Below, piece by piece: positions 28,390 through 37,074 of a stretch of DNA of 64,000 nt; within the stretch, counting starts at the first letter, position 1; each line of letters begins with the position of its first letter. The stretch comes from Paracoccus sp. SCSIO 75233. GTDB lineage: Bacteria; Pseudomonadota; Alphaproteobacteria; Rhodobacterales; Rhodobacteraceae. The DNA is taken from contig NZ_CP115757.1 of assembly GCF_027912675.1 (NCBI RefSeq), forward strand, positions 186,001 to 250,000. The letters run 5' to 3'. The notes below the pieces were generated by a model. It did not search any database, had not been told where the DNA came from, and was given only the letters and a program-made list of their open reading frames with translations. Position numbers and translations under genes: made by a program.

Positions 28390-30099
28390 TTAGTTTCCCT
28401 TATCCGTTTCAAATGCCGCGACCTTGCGGGCGAGGCGGGCCTCCGATCTGGCGAGGATGTCGTCATATTTGCGGTTGTCGCTTTGCCGTAAGGTCGATTG
28501 GGCGTCCCGTCCGAAGCCGACAGTGAAGGGCAAGGTGGTCACGACGCGCAGATGGGTCGCGCGTTCCATGTAGCGGTCTATCGTGTTGGTGAAGGCGTTG
28601 TCGTCCTGATGGTCCCATTCGGCCAGCCAGTCGATCATCCGGGGACGGTAGAGATTGGCGACCATTGAAACCGCCCGGTCGAGTTGGACCAGACAAAGCC
28701 CGTCCTGTCGCCTGACGCCAAGCACCTGCGCATCCTCATGCAGATCGGCAATGACGCCGGAGAACATATCGGCGTCGCATTCATCCATATAGTGCTGGAT
28801 CGTCGCCAGTCTTGTGTCGAAATCGGGCGGCAGGATCGCGTCATCCTCGACAATCAGTGCCTCGGTGATTTTTGCGTCGCGCAGGCGGCGCATCAGATAG
28901 CGATAGCTAAGCGCCGCGCCGCGCCAGCCGGGAGTGGCCTTCAGGCCGGGCCAGACCTGAAAACCGTCGCCATTGACAGCATGAAATTCGCGTATCCGTG
29001 ACGGGGTTTCAGGCAGGCTGAGGCAGATGCGCGGCATTTCAGCGGTGCTTGACGTCGCCGGATCGGGGTAATCCGCCGCGAGTTGGTCGAACTGGTCGGG
29101 CCCGATCATGCCCAGCCCCTGAAGCGCGCGCAGAACCCCCAACCGGAAGCGATCCGGCATCGGTGATGCGGATGCAATTTGCTGGCTGCGAAGTATGTCG
29201 GGAGTGTCGAGCAGCCTGCGAAGCGCTGCGATCATGGCCGGGGCATCGCCTTCCGGCACGAAGACAACCCGGTCGTTGAGGCCATGCTGGGCCTGATCCG
29301 GCGAGATCTCGCTGACAATCACGCAGCCATGTGCCATCGCCTCCGATATACGGGCGACTTCCAGCAGGCCGCCTTGCCGGGCATGTATGTTCAGAACGAT
29401 GGCGCTTTTGCCAAGTCGTTCGGACATGCGCGGGCCGAAAAGATTGGTCTCGACCTCAAGCTCCGGGATGGCAGGGGCGACCTGATCCAGAAGCTCTTTA
29501 CGGCGCTGCGGGCTCGCATCGCCGTAGAACAGCACGTTTTTGGGCCGATCCTCAGCCGTCGGGGCAGGGGCTGGTGACAGCGGGACATAAAAGACCCGGC
29601 TTAGCGGGACGTGGGCCCCGAGCGCCTCGATATTGAGTTGGGAATATTCCAGAACCGCCCGACACTCGGCCAGACGCGCCAGATATTCGGGTGTCCAGCG
29701 ATTGGGCAGGACGGATTGTTCGACCTGAAAAGCGATGCAGCGTTCTGCCGGAACTGCCGGGAAATTCTGTAGGGCGAAGGCGAACACGGTCTCGTAACCC
29801 GCAGCGGCGCGGTCGCTGTCGGAAAGATCCGCCTCGATCCCCGCTTCCGACAGGATCGCCTGCAGGCGGCGGGCGAAATGCAGCGTGTGCGGCACCGTCA
29901 GGATCACCGTGCTGCCGGGGCCTGAAGCGCGCCGCGCCCCGAGTGCCGGGCCGAGTGCATCCATCCGTTTGCGAATCCCCGCCGGTCCCTCGCGCATCAG
30001 CACGCGCAGCGCGAGCCCGACAGTATGACGCAGCCCGCGCACCCGAATGGCCCGGTCGAGTTGCCGCACGGCATTTATCACATGATCGCTGAGTTTCAT
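28390..30099 (-). CDS. Two-domain glycosyltransferase (GT-B-like plus GT25-like)
   Basis: A 569-residue protein. The N-terminal two thirds of a GT-B fold are suggested by VILTVPHTLHFARRLQAIL, NVLFYGDASPQRRKELL and IHARQGGLLEVARISEAMAHGCVIVSE (donor-domain region), up to about residue 340. From about residue 355 a GT25-like (LPS galactosyltransferase) part follows: PRICLSLPETPSRIREFHAVNGDG, a GAALSYRYLMRRL helix and TEALIVEDDAILPPDF with an EDD metal site. No membrane segment is seen. The ATG at 30099 has GGCGGA upstream; a start at 30114 is also possible. It sits upstream of rmlC and probably uses rhamnose-containing acceptors. Confidence 0.72.
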   Translation of the reverse strand: MKLSDHVINAVRQLDRAIRVRGLRHTVGLALRVLMREGPAGIRKRMDALGPALGARRASGPGSTVILTVPHTLHFARRLQAILSEAGIEADLSDSDRAAAGYETVFAFALQNFPAVPAERCIAFQVEQSVLPNRWTPEYLARLAECRAVLEYSQLNIEALGAHVPLSRVFYVPLSPAPAPTAEDRPKNVLFYGDASPQRRKELLDQVAPAIPELEVETNLFGPRMSERLGKSAIVLNIHARQGGLLEVARISEAMAHGCVIVSEISPDQAQHGLNDRVVFVPEGDAPAMIAALRRLLDTPDILRSQQIASASPMPDRFRLGVLRALQGLGMIGPDQFDQLAADYPDPATSSTAEMPRICLSLPETPSRIREFHAVNGDGFQVWPGLKATPGWRGAALSYRYLMRRLRDAKITEALIVEDDAILPPDFDTRLATIQHYMDECDADMFSGVIADLHEDAQVLGVRRQDGLCLVQLDRAVSMVANLYRPRMIDWLAEWDHQDDNAFTNTIDRYMERATHLRVVTTLPFTVGFGRDAQSTLRQSDNRKYDDILARSEARLARKVAAFETDKGN

Positions 30100-30222
30100 T
30101 CCGCCATGCCACAACGGGAACAGGAACTGCTTTCATTCCATTTCTCGCGCGATCAGGCAAGTGGGCGCGCCCGGTGATGGCGGATGAAGTCGTCGAAAAA
30201 TGGATACAATTCAAGGCGAATG

Positions 30223-30243
30223 CCGCATATATTAATGATGCGG
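30223..30243. promoter_or_regulatory. Inverted repeat upstream of the RTX gene
   Basis: CCGCAT (30223-30228) and ATGCGG (30238-30243) form perfect 6-base arms around an AT-rich 9-base centre, 66 bases before the RTX start and in the gap between divergent genes. The layout resembles a repressor or activator operator. No cognate regulator is adjacent. Confidence 0.35.
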
Positions 30244-30309
30244 AAAGGTTCCCGATGACCCATCATCAGACCCGGAGAAAGGGGATGAGAACGGGTGATG
30301 GGGTGTTGA

Positions 30310-33300
30310 ATGGTGGTCTTTCGCCATATCGCGACGCATGTCGCGTCGAAGCAGAAATTTACGAGAAATATCTCGGATATGGCGGTTGTGGACAGCTCCG
30401 CAGGGCCGGTTCTGATCGCGGTCACGAATCCGGGTGGCGGGCTGTCCAGCTATCGGATTGGTGCCGCGACATCCGCGTTGAAGCCGCTTGCCATACGGGC
30501 GGAGGGCGATTGGGGCCTGTATCATCACCAGCCGAAGCTCGCCGAGATTTCGCGTGGCAGCGACAGATATATCGTTGTGACCGGGCAAAAGGGGAGTGCG
30601 CAGCACGGATTGCAGCTAAGCAGTGATGGCGCTTTCGGATCATATGACCGCATTTTCGCAGGCAGGGAGTTGGCGGATGATGTCGTCGCCCTTCAGCCGG
30701 TTGAAGGTGGCCCGGCCGGGCGGATGCTGGCGGCCCGAAACGGAAAGCTGTCGCTTGAGCTGCATGACTGGGCGCAAGGGGGCGGGTTGAAGCCGGTCGC
30801 TGACCTCGCAGCACCTTCGAGGCCTCAGCAAGATGCGGAATATCATTATATCTCGGTCGTCTCCGCCGGGGCTGGGAGCTATGCTTTTGCTGCCGCGCCG
30901 CTTGCCAACGCCGTCACCGGGGTTCTGATCCAAAACGGCGGGCTGAAACGCATCGACGGGGTCAGTGCCGCCTCGGAAATCGGGATCGCAGCGCCGAGCG
31001 CCTTGTCGGCGCTTCAGACCGGGCATGGGCGTTATCTGATCGTTGCGGGCACGGATAGTTCATCGCTTTCCGTTTTTCGGATCGGCGCGTCCGGCAAGCT
31101 GACGGCGACGGATCACGTCATCGATACGCTGATGACCCGGTTTCAGTCGGTGACCGCGATGACGGCGGTCGAGATCAACGGGCGCGGCTACGTTATCGCA
31201 GGCGGCAGGGATGACGGGGTCACGGTTCTGATGCTCGATCCCACGGGGCGGCTGATACATCTTGCCTCGCTAAGTGATAAGGCGGAGATGGCGCTTGCGA
31301 ATGTCGCCAGTCTTGAGGCCAGGGTGATCGGCGGTCAGATCGCCATTTTCGCAGCCAGCGCAACCGAGCCGGGGATTGCCCAGCTTGCTTTCGATCCGGG
31401 CCGGATCGGCTCCTCCCGGGCTGGTACTGGTGCGCTGTCCGGCACGGCGCGCGATGATATTCTGGCCGGGACGGGTGCGCAGTCGGCGCTTTCAGGCGGC
31501 GATGGCGACGATACGCTGATCGGACGGGAGAGGCGGGTGACGATGCGCGGCGGGTCCGGGCAGGATCGCTTCGTTCCAACCTATGGGGCGGAGGAGGTGA
31601 GAATTCTCGACTACAACCCGCGTCAGGACAGTCTGGACCTCTCCGAACTCGCCTTCGTTCGCAGCCTGATCGGGCTGGAAATCCGTCCGACGGCGACCGG
31701 TGCGCTTGTGAAGGCAGGCACTGTCCGGATCGAGATACTGACCGCCGACGGAACCACGCTGACAGCGGCCCATTTCCGGGAGGAGATGTTCAACCTTTCG
31801 CATTATCTGAACAATATCGATTACAGCCGGCTGGTCGATCCGGTGACGCCTGATCCCGGTCCTGAAAGCGTGCCCGTTCACAAGGCCGATACCAGCCAAC
31901 CGGGAGAGGCGGGCCGGTTCGGCGTGCTGCCGCCGCCGCCATCCCGTGCCGACCCGATCCGCGGGACCGCTGCCGCCGACATCATCGTCAGAAAGGGCGG
32001 TGCTGTCGCGATGGAGGGCGCTCAGGGCAATGACTACCTCGTCGGTGGATGGGGCCCGGCCTATATCCACGGCGGTCCCGGCAACGATACGATGGTTGGT
32101 GGCGGGGCGAGTGATATGATCCTCGGCTGGTCCGGCGACGATCTTATCAAGGGTCTGCAGTCTGCGGATCGGCTGGCGGGTCAGGATGGCGACGACCTTG
32201 TCTTCGGCGGGCCGGGAAATGACCGGATCTATGGGCAGCGCGGCACCGACACGCTGCACGGCAATGCTGGAAACGACATTATCTTCGGTGGTCCGGGTGG
32301 TGACAGCCTGTTTGGCGGGCCGGGCGATGACCATCTGTCCGGTATCGGCGGACGGGATACCTTGTTCGGCGGGCCGGGTCATGACCGGCTGACCGGATTT
32401 GAGGGTTACAATATGATTTTCGGCGGACCCGGTGCGGATTGGGTGCGGGTCTGGGGGCCGAAGAACCAGATCAAGACCGGGCCGGGCGATGATACCGTGA
32501 CCGGAGGGATGGAAGCCGATCTGATTTTCCTTGGCAATCACGATGACACGGCCCGGGGGCGGGCCGGTGGCGATACCATCCACGGCGGACATGGGCGCGA
32601 TCAGATATTCGGCCTCGCGGGGGATGACAGCCTTCTGGGCGACAGCCATGACGACAGCCTGTATGGCGGTATCGACAACGACATCGCACGGGGTGGCGAC
32701 GGCGATGATCTGGTCAAGGGCGGCTACGGTCGCGACACGCTCTATGGTGATGCCGGGATGGACAGTCTGGATGGCGGACCCGCATCGGATCTGCTGTTCG
32801 GCGGCTCCGGTGATGACGAGATGCGTGGGGGGCTGGGCGCTGACCGCCTGACGGGCGAATACGGCAGCGATACGCTTTTCGGGGATGCGGATAGCGATCA
32901 CCTCGATGGCGGGGCGGGGATAGATCTTCTGGATGGCGGAGACGGCAACGACACGCTGTTGGGCGGGGATGGGGATGACCGGCTGACCGGTGGTGCAGGA
33001 GATGATCTGTTACAGGGAGGGGGCGGTGACGATACGTTACTGGCAGGCAGCGGGCAGAACCGCTTGATCGGGGGTGAGGGGGCTGACCGCTTCGTCTTCG
33101 AACCATTCCCCGGTCAGTTGCGCCGCGACCGGATCGAGGATTTTGAACCCGACCGGGACGCCATTGATCTTTCGGATCTGGCGACGGGAATGGTCTGGAT
33201 GGCCAGCGCAAGTCTGAGCGGACAGGGCCGTCCGGAGCTGCGAACTCAGCCAATCCACGGCGGAACGCAGCTTCAGATTGATCTGAACGGCGACGGCGCG

Positions 33301-33360
33301 ACCGATCACTTTATCGACGTTCTCGGTCGCGGTCTCAGCGTGTTTGACCTGATACTCTGA
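30310..33360 (+). CDS. RTX calcium-binding-repeat protein with propeller-like N-terminus
   Basis: A 1016-residue, probably type I-secreted protein. No N-terminal signal peptide is present. Residues ~20-365 form repeated beta-rich units (e.g. YLIVAGTDSSSLSVFRIGASG, YVIAGGRDDGVTVLMLDPTG) suggestive of a beta-propeller. A short RTX patch follows at ~378-420, then a Pro-rich linker (~515-545), then a long array of about forty GGxGxDxLx nonapeptides to ~925. The C-terminal segment (IDLNGDGATDHFIDVLGRGLS) resembles RTX secretion tails. No protease, lipase or toxin signature was found. No type I ABC/MFP genes lie nearby. An internal ATG at 30379 is an alternative start. Confidence 0.88.
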   Translation: MVVFRHIATHVASKQKFTRNISDMAVVDSSAGPVLIAVTNPGGGLSSYRIGAATSALKPLAIRAEGDWGLYHHQPKLAEISRGSDRYIVVTGQKGSAQHGLQLSSDGAFGSYDRIFAGRELADDVVALQPVEGGPAGRMLAARNGKLSLELHDWAQGGGLKPVADLAAPSRPQQDAEYHYISVVSAGAGSYAFAAAPLANAVTGVLIQNGGLKRIDGVSAASEIGIAAPSALSALQTGHGRYLIVAGTDSSSLSVFRIGASGKLTATDHVIDTLMTRFQSVTAMTAVEINGRGYVIAGGRDDGVTVLMLDPTGRLIHLASLSDKAEMALANVASLEARVIGGQIAIFAASATEPGIAQLAFDPGRIGSSRAGTGALSGTARDDILAGTGAQSALSGGDGDDTLIGRERRVTMRGGSGQDRFVPTYGAEEVRILDYNPRQDSLDLSELAFVRSLIGLEIRPTATGALVKAGTVRIEILTADGTTLTAAHFREEMFNLSHYLNNIDYSRLVDPVTPDPGPESVPVHKADTSQPGEAGRFGVLPPPPSRADPIRGTAAADIIVRKGGAVAMEGAQGNDYLVGGWGPAYIHGGPGNDTMVGGGASDMILGWSGDDLIKGLQSADRLAGQDGDDLVFGGPGNDRIYGQRGTDTLHGNAGNDIIFGGPGGDSLFGGPGDDHLSGIGGRDTLFGGPGHDRLTGFEGYNMIFGGPGADWVRVWGPKNQIKTGPGDDTVTGGMEADLIFLGNHDDTARGRAGGDTIHGGHGRDQIFGLAGDDSLLGDSHDDSLYGGIDNDIARGGDGDDLVKGGYGRDTLYGDAGMDSLDGGPASDLLFGGSGDDEMRGGLGADRLTGEYGSDTLFGDADSDHLDGGAGIDLLDGGDGNDTLLGGDGDDRLTGGAGDDLLQGGGGDDTLLAGSGQNRLIGGEGADRFVFEPFPGQLRRDRIEDFEPDRDAIDLSDLATGMVWMASASLSGQGRPELRTQPIHGGTQLQIDLNGDGATDHFIDVLGRGLSVFDLIL

Positions 33361-33369
33361 CCGGCGCGG

Positions 33370-33882
33370 CTATTTGCCGGTGATCAGCGTCCACCAGATT
33401 TTTCTGGACGGCTCCTGATACCACGCGAAACCCAGCGTTCTGGCGGTCGGGTCCATGATAACGTCCCGTGTGTCGCGGGTTTCCATCCATGCCTGAAGGG
33501 TGGCGATGTCGTTTTCGTAGCTTTCGCTGATATTCTCACCGACCAGCCTGCCGGAATAGCCCGCCCGTTGTGCCCGATCCAGCGGCGACGACCCGTCGGA
33601 GCCGAAATGCCACGCGCGGTTCTGGGCCGCCATGTCGCGGGAATGCGCGGCGGCGGCTGCATTCAGCGCCGGGTCCAGTGACAACGGCGCGGCGCCCGAT
33701 CCGGCGCGCAGCATATTGACCTGATTCAGGACGCGATCGGGAATTGCCGCAGCCTCGGCACTGTTGATCGTGTAGGCGACCGGAACCGACTGATCCGGCG
33801 CCCCCATCTGCGCACCCGGTGTCCGGGATACGCAACCGGCCAGCGTCAGGCCTGCCGCAAGTAACAGAATAATATTTCTCAT
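33370..33882 (-). CDS. CAP-domain (SCP-like) lipoprotein
   Basis: A 170-residue predicted lipoprotein: signal segment IILLLAAGLTLAGC with a lipobox Cys, then a CAP/SCP-like domain with VLNQVNMLRAGSGAAPLSLDPALNAAAAAHSRDMA, AGYSGRLVGENISE and GFAWYQEPSRKIWWTLITG. Bacterial CAP proteins often occur in the envelope and some bind peptidoglycan or lipids; the role here is unknown. GAGGGCAG precedes the ATG at 33882. It is convergent with the RTX gene, 9 bases apart. Confidence 0.85.
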   Translation of the reverse strand: MRNIILLLAAGLTLAGCVSRTPGAQMGAPDQSVPVAYTINSAEAAAIPDRVLNQVNMLRAGSGAAPLSLDPALNAAAAAHSRDMAAQNRAWHFGSDGSSPLDRAQRAGYSGRLVGENISESYENDIATLQAWMETRDTRDVIMDPTARTLGFAWYQEPSRKIWWTLITGK

Positions 33883-34073
33883 ACTGCCCTCGTGTTTTGG
33901 TTCATGGTTTACCCGCGACGTCCTGTCCTTCAAAGGCAATAATGCGTGATTTTCACAACAATTCTGCTTCTAATTGCACAACTGACGGCAGTTTGATTTG
34001 CCTGAATCACCTGCGTCGCCATAATTTCATCTGTATCAATGAGGCCGCGTCAGACGGCCCGAGCAGGAGATAC

Positions 34074-34682
34074 ATGATGACCTCACAGAGTCGCGGCGTC
34101 AGTCGGCGTCGCTTTGTCACGTCGGTCGCCGCAGCCGGTCTGGGTGGGCTGGCCGCCCCCGCCATCGCGCAGCAAACCCCCGATGCAGGCCGGGTGCAGT
34201 ATGATCCCGAGGCGGATCAGCGGCGCAATATTTCCAGTTTCCGTGCGCAGGACTGGCAACCCTATTTCCCGACGCTGGCCAAGGGGGCGATCCTTTGCGA
34301 TCTGACCTCGCGGGCGGTGCATTTCTGGTCGGAGGATGAAAGCATCTATCGCCTCTACCCGTCCTCGATCCCGGTAAGCAAGGATCTGACGCGCAAGGGC
34401 CGGACAGAGATCATCAAGAAGGTGGTCGGCCCAAGCTGGGCGCCGACGCCCGAGATGAAGAAGCGCAACCCGGAATGGCCGGATTTCGTGCCGCCGGGGC
34501 CGGACAATCCGCTGGGGACGCATGCGCTGTGGTTCAGCTGGCAATACTACCGGCTGCACGGCACGCATGACACGCGCAAGATCGGGCGCAAGTCGTCCAA
34601 TGGCTGCATCGGTCTCTATAACGAGCATATCAAGGAAATGTACGACCTGACCCAGATCGGGACGCAGGTGCTGCTGATCTAG
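34074..34682 (+). CDS. Tat-exported L,D-transpeptidase (YkuD)
   Basis: A 202-residue periplasmic enzyme with a twin-arginine signal (SRRRFVTSVAAAGLGGLAAP...). The YkuD domain spans ~70-202, with the catalytic region IGRKSSNGCIGLYNEHI. The residue after GCI is Gly rather than the usual Arg, a variation seen in one branch of the family. It is expected to cross-link peptidoglycan. AGGAGA precedes the ATG at 34074. It is the second L,D-transpeptidase in the window, monocistronic, with an AT-rich gap of 190 bases upstream. Confidence 0.88.
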   Translation: MMTSQSRGVSRRRFVTSVAAAGLGGLAAPAIAQQTPDAGRVQYDPEADQRRNISSFRAQDWQPYFPTLAKGAILCDLTSRAVHFWSEDESIYRLYPSSIPVSKDLTRKGRTEIIKKVVGPSWAPTPEMKKRNPEWPDFVPPGPDNPLGTHALWFSWQYYRLHGTHDTRKIGRKSSNGCIGLYNEHIKEMYDLTQIGTQVLLI

Positions 34683-34750
34683 CTGGTTGGCCTGTTGCGC
34701 AAACTTTGGCGTTCAGGGGCTGTCCCGGTTCCTGAACCTGTATCGCCGTT

Positions 34751-35089
34751 TCAGTCGACCAATGCGTCCAGCCGCGCCGCACAGATGAAGTCGTTATCGG
34801 TCAGCCCGCCCGCGTCGTGGGTTGAGAACTCGACCTCGCAATAACCATAGCCGAAGCGGATATCGGGGTGGTGGCCCTGCTTGTTGCCGAGCCATGCCGC
34901 GAGGTTCGCCATTTCGACCGCCCGCAGAAATCCCTTGAACTCGAAGCGGCGAGAGATGGATTTCGCGTCGTCGGACAGTGACCATCCATCCAGCCGCGCA
35001 AGCATGTCTGCGGCAGCGTCAGCACCATATGCCTCCGTCCCGTCCTCGCAGGCGACGCAATTCCGGGTGGCGAGTTCGTTATCTGTCAT
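34751..35089 (-). CDS. phhB: 4a-hydroxytetrahydrobiopterin dehydratase (PCD/DCoH)
   Basis: A 112-residue pterin-4a-carbinolamine dehydratase recycling the pterin cofactor of aromatic hydroxylases. The active-site pattern is visible as FKGFLRAVEMANLAAWLGNKQGHHPDIRFGYGYCEVEFSTHDAGGLTDND (read here in pieces: GHHPDI with paired His, and STHDAGGLT). GGAGGAC precedes the ATG at 35089. It has four extra cysteines/acidic residues at the N-terminus. No phenylalanine hydroxylase gene is adjacent. It lies 95 bases downstream of hemH on the same strand. Confidence 0.92.
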   Translation of the reverse strand: MTDNELATRNCVACEDGTEAYGADAAADMLARLDGWSLSDDAKSISRRFEFKGFLRAVEMANLAAWLGNKQGHHPDIRFGYGYCEVEFSTHDAGGLTDNDFICAARLDALVD

Positions 35090-35184
35090 GTCGTCCTCCA
35101 TCGGCTCAGGTCGCCCCGGAGCATTTCGCCCCGAAGCTACGGCCTACCCAGCCTAACCGCCGGACGCGAAGAAGGATCCGCTTT

Positions 35185-36207
35185 TCAGACCCAGCCGGTG
35201 ATATTGTCCCCGATCACGTTCAGCATCACCTCGATATGATCGGGGTCGGCGTTCAGGCAGGGGATATAGGTGAAGCGCTTGCCGCCCGCATGCTCGAAAC
35301 TTTCGCGGATCTCGCCGTTGATCTCCTCCAGCGTCTCGATGCAATCCGATGCAAAGGCGGGGGAGATGACGGCGATGTCGGTATGGCCCTGCTTTGCAAG
35401 CTCCGCGACATGTTCGACGGTATAGGGACGCAGCCATTCCTCCGGTCCGAAAACCGACTGGAAGGTGGTGTCGATGATACCGTCATCCCAGCCCAGAGCC
35501 TCCTTCAGCAGGCGCGAGGTCTTCTGGCATTGGCAGTGATAGGGGTCGCCTTCGGTCAGGTAGCGTTTGGGCATCCCGTGATAGGAGGCGACCAGCTTTG
35601 CGGGGGGGTTCCCATCAAGCGCGCGTGTGACCGACGCGGCAAGCGCCTCGATATAGTCTGGCCGGTCGAAATAGGGTTCGACCGTGCGCACCGCCGGTTG
35701 CCATTTCTGCGTCATCAGGGCGCGGAACAGCTGATCATTCGCGGTTGCCGACGTGGCACCGGCATATTGCGGATAAAGCGGCAGGAACACGATCCGGCGG
35801 CATCCCGCTTCAATCATCCGGTCCAGAACCTCCTGCGTGGAGGGATTTCCGTAGCGCATGCAGAAATCGACCATGACCCGGTCGCCCCATTCCTCATGCG
35901 CCCGCACGCGCAGCGCCTCGGCCTGATCGCGGGTGATGGTCATCAGCGGGCTTTCGCCCTTCTCCTCGTTCCAGATCAGCTTGTAATTGGCGCCGGAACT
36001 GAACGGACGCTTGGTCAGGATGATCCCCTGCAGAAGTGGCTGCCATTTCCATGATGGATAGTCGATGACCCGCTTGTCGGAGAGAAACTCGTTCAGATAG
36101 CGGCGCATCGACCAGTAATCATAGCCATCCGGCGTCCCGAGATTGGCGATCAGGATTCCGGTCTTGCCTTGCGGGATCTTCGGGTGATCGGCTGGAGCGT
36201 GTTCCAT
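35185..36207 (-). CDS. hemH: Ferrochelatase HemH
   Basis: A 340-residue enzyme inserting ferrous iron into protoporphyrin IX, the last step of heme synthesis. Motifs: ILIANLGTPDGYDYWSMRRYL, VDFCMRYGNPS, the signature FLPLYPQYAGATSAT, VASYHGMPKRYL with the catalytic His, and VISPAFASDCIETLEEI. The start codon overlaps the stop of the methyltransferase-like gene by one base (TGATG). Confidence 0.97.
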   Translation of the reverse strand: MEHAPADHPKIPQGKTGILIANLGTPDGYDYWSMRRYLNEFLSDKRVIDYPSWKWQPLLQGIILTKRPFSSGANYKLIWNEEKGESPLMTITRDQAEALRVRAHEEWGDRVMVDFCMRYGNPSTQEVLDRMIEAGCRRIVFLPLYPQYAGATSATANDQLFRALMTQKWQPAVRTVEPYFDRPDYIEALAASVTRALDGNPPAKLVASYHGMPKRYLTEGDPYHCQCQKTSRLLKEALGWDDGIIDTTFQSVFGPEEWLRPYTVEHVAELAKQGHTDIAVISPAFASDCIETLEEINGEIRESFEHAGGKRFTYIPCLNADPDHIEVMLNVIGDNITGWV

Positions 36208-37043
36208 CAGGTCCTCGTCTTGAGTACATCGGCCAGCGGCAGTTTCGCCGAGCCGGGCCGCAGTGGCTGTTGCTGGCTGGGATCAGGGGCCCAGCCGGTC
36301 AGGAAAATCAGGTCGAATGTCGCACGAATGCGGGACGGATCGTCCGGGTCGGGGTAGCGGGTGGCGTAATCGGCGGCGGCGCGGTCGAAGATCTCGCGCC
36401 GGGTGGCGTGGCGCGGTCTGGCGGCGAGGGCATTGGTCTCGCCCATGGCGCGCAGATCGCGGATCAGATGGAACAGATCGCGGTAAGATGCGGGCAAGGT
36501 CAGGTGATCGGCGACGGGCAGGGCCAGTCCGGCGCGCGACAGCAGGCCACCCATATCGCGAAGCTCGCCCATCGGCAGCAGGCGGGGCGACAGCCCGCCG
36601 GTCGTGTCGATCTCTGCCCGCGTAAGGACATCGCGCAACTCGTTCAGCGTGTCGCCGCCGAAGCAGACCGCGATGAACAACCCGTCCGGTTTCAGGGCGC
36701 GGGCGCATTGGACGATCTGGCCGACGGGATCCTCGGCCCAGTGCAGCGACATGGCGTGGATGACGAGGTCGAGGTCGCCGGGCAGGTCCAGAACTTCGGT
36801 ATCCGGCACAGCGATTGCGTCCGGAAACCACCCCTGCCACAATTCCGGCCAGCCGGTCACGAGACCCACGCGTGTAAACCGCCTGTTAATCTCCGCCAGC
36901 CTATCCTCGATTTCATCGGCAGCGATTCGATGAAGTGGATCAGCCACGCCGAAGCCCCGCGCTCGATCTCGGCGCTGTATGAGCGCGGGGCGGTCTATCA
37001 GACGATTGACCTGCGCCGCGGTGATTGGGGTTTCGGGGCTCAT
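36207..37043 (-). CDS. Methyltransferase-like protein (BioC/NDUFAF5 type) lacking motif I
   Basis: A 278-residue protein with the N- and C-terminal layout of NDUFAF5/BioC-type methyltransferases: LIQRRDRARGFGVADPLHRIAADEIEDRLAEINRRF, then DLVIHAMSLHWAEDPVGQIVQCARALKPDGLFIAVCFGG. The glycine-rich SAM-binding motif (normally DxGxGxG) expected after the first helix is not visible; the region reads LVTGWPELWQGWFPDAIAV. It may bind SAM unusually or be inactive. It is divergent from comF with starts almost touching, and coupled to hemH downstream. Confidence 0.7.
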   Translation of the reverse strand: MSPETPITAAQVNRLIDRPALIQRRDRARGFGVADPLHRIAADEIEDRLAEINRRFTRVGLVTGWPELWQGWFPDAIAVPDTEVLDLPGDLDLVIHAMSLHWAEDPVGQIVQCARALKPDGLFIAVCFGGDTLNELRDVLTRAEIDTTGGLSPRLLPMGELRDMGGLLSRAGLALPVADHLTLPASYRDLFHLIRDLRAMGETNALAARPRHATRREIFDRAAADYATRYPDPDDPSRIRATFDLIFLTGWAPDPSQQQPLRPGSAKLPLADVLKTRT

Positions 37044-37074
37044 GGGCGCGATTCATAGAGGCGTTCCCGCGGCG

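Noticed and set aside
31492..32901. Long minus-strand frame inside the RTX gene
   Set aside because: It is the antisense of the repeated GGxGxD coding array and is explained by its periodic codons.
30310..33360. RTX protein as a serralysin-type metalloprotease or lipase
   Set aside because: No HExxH zinc motif or GxSxG lipase motif was found in the N-terminal part.
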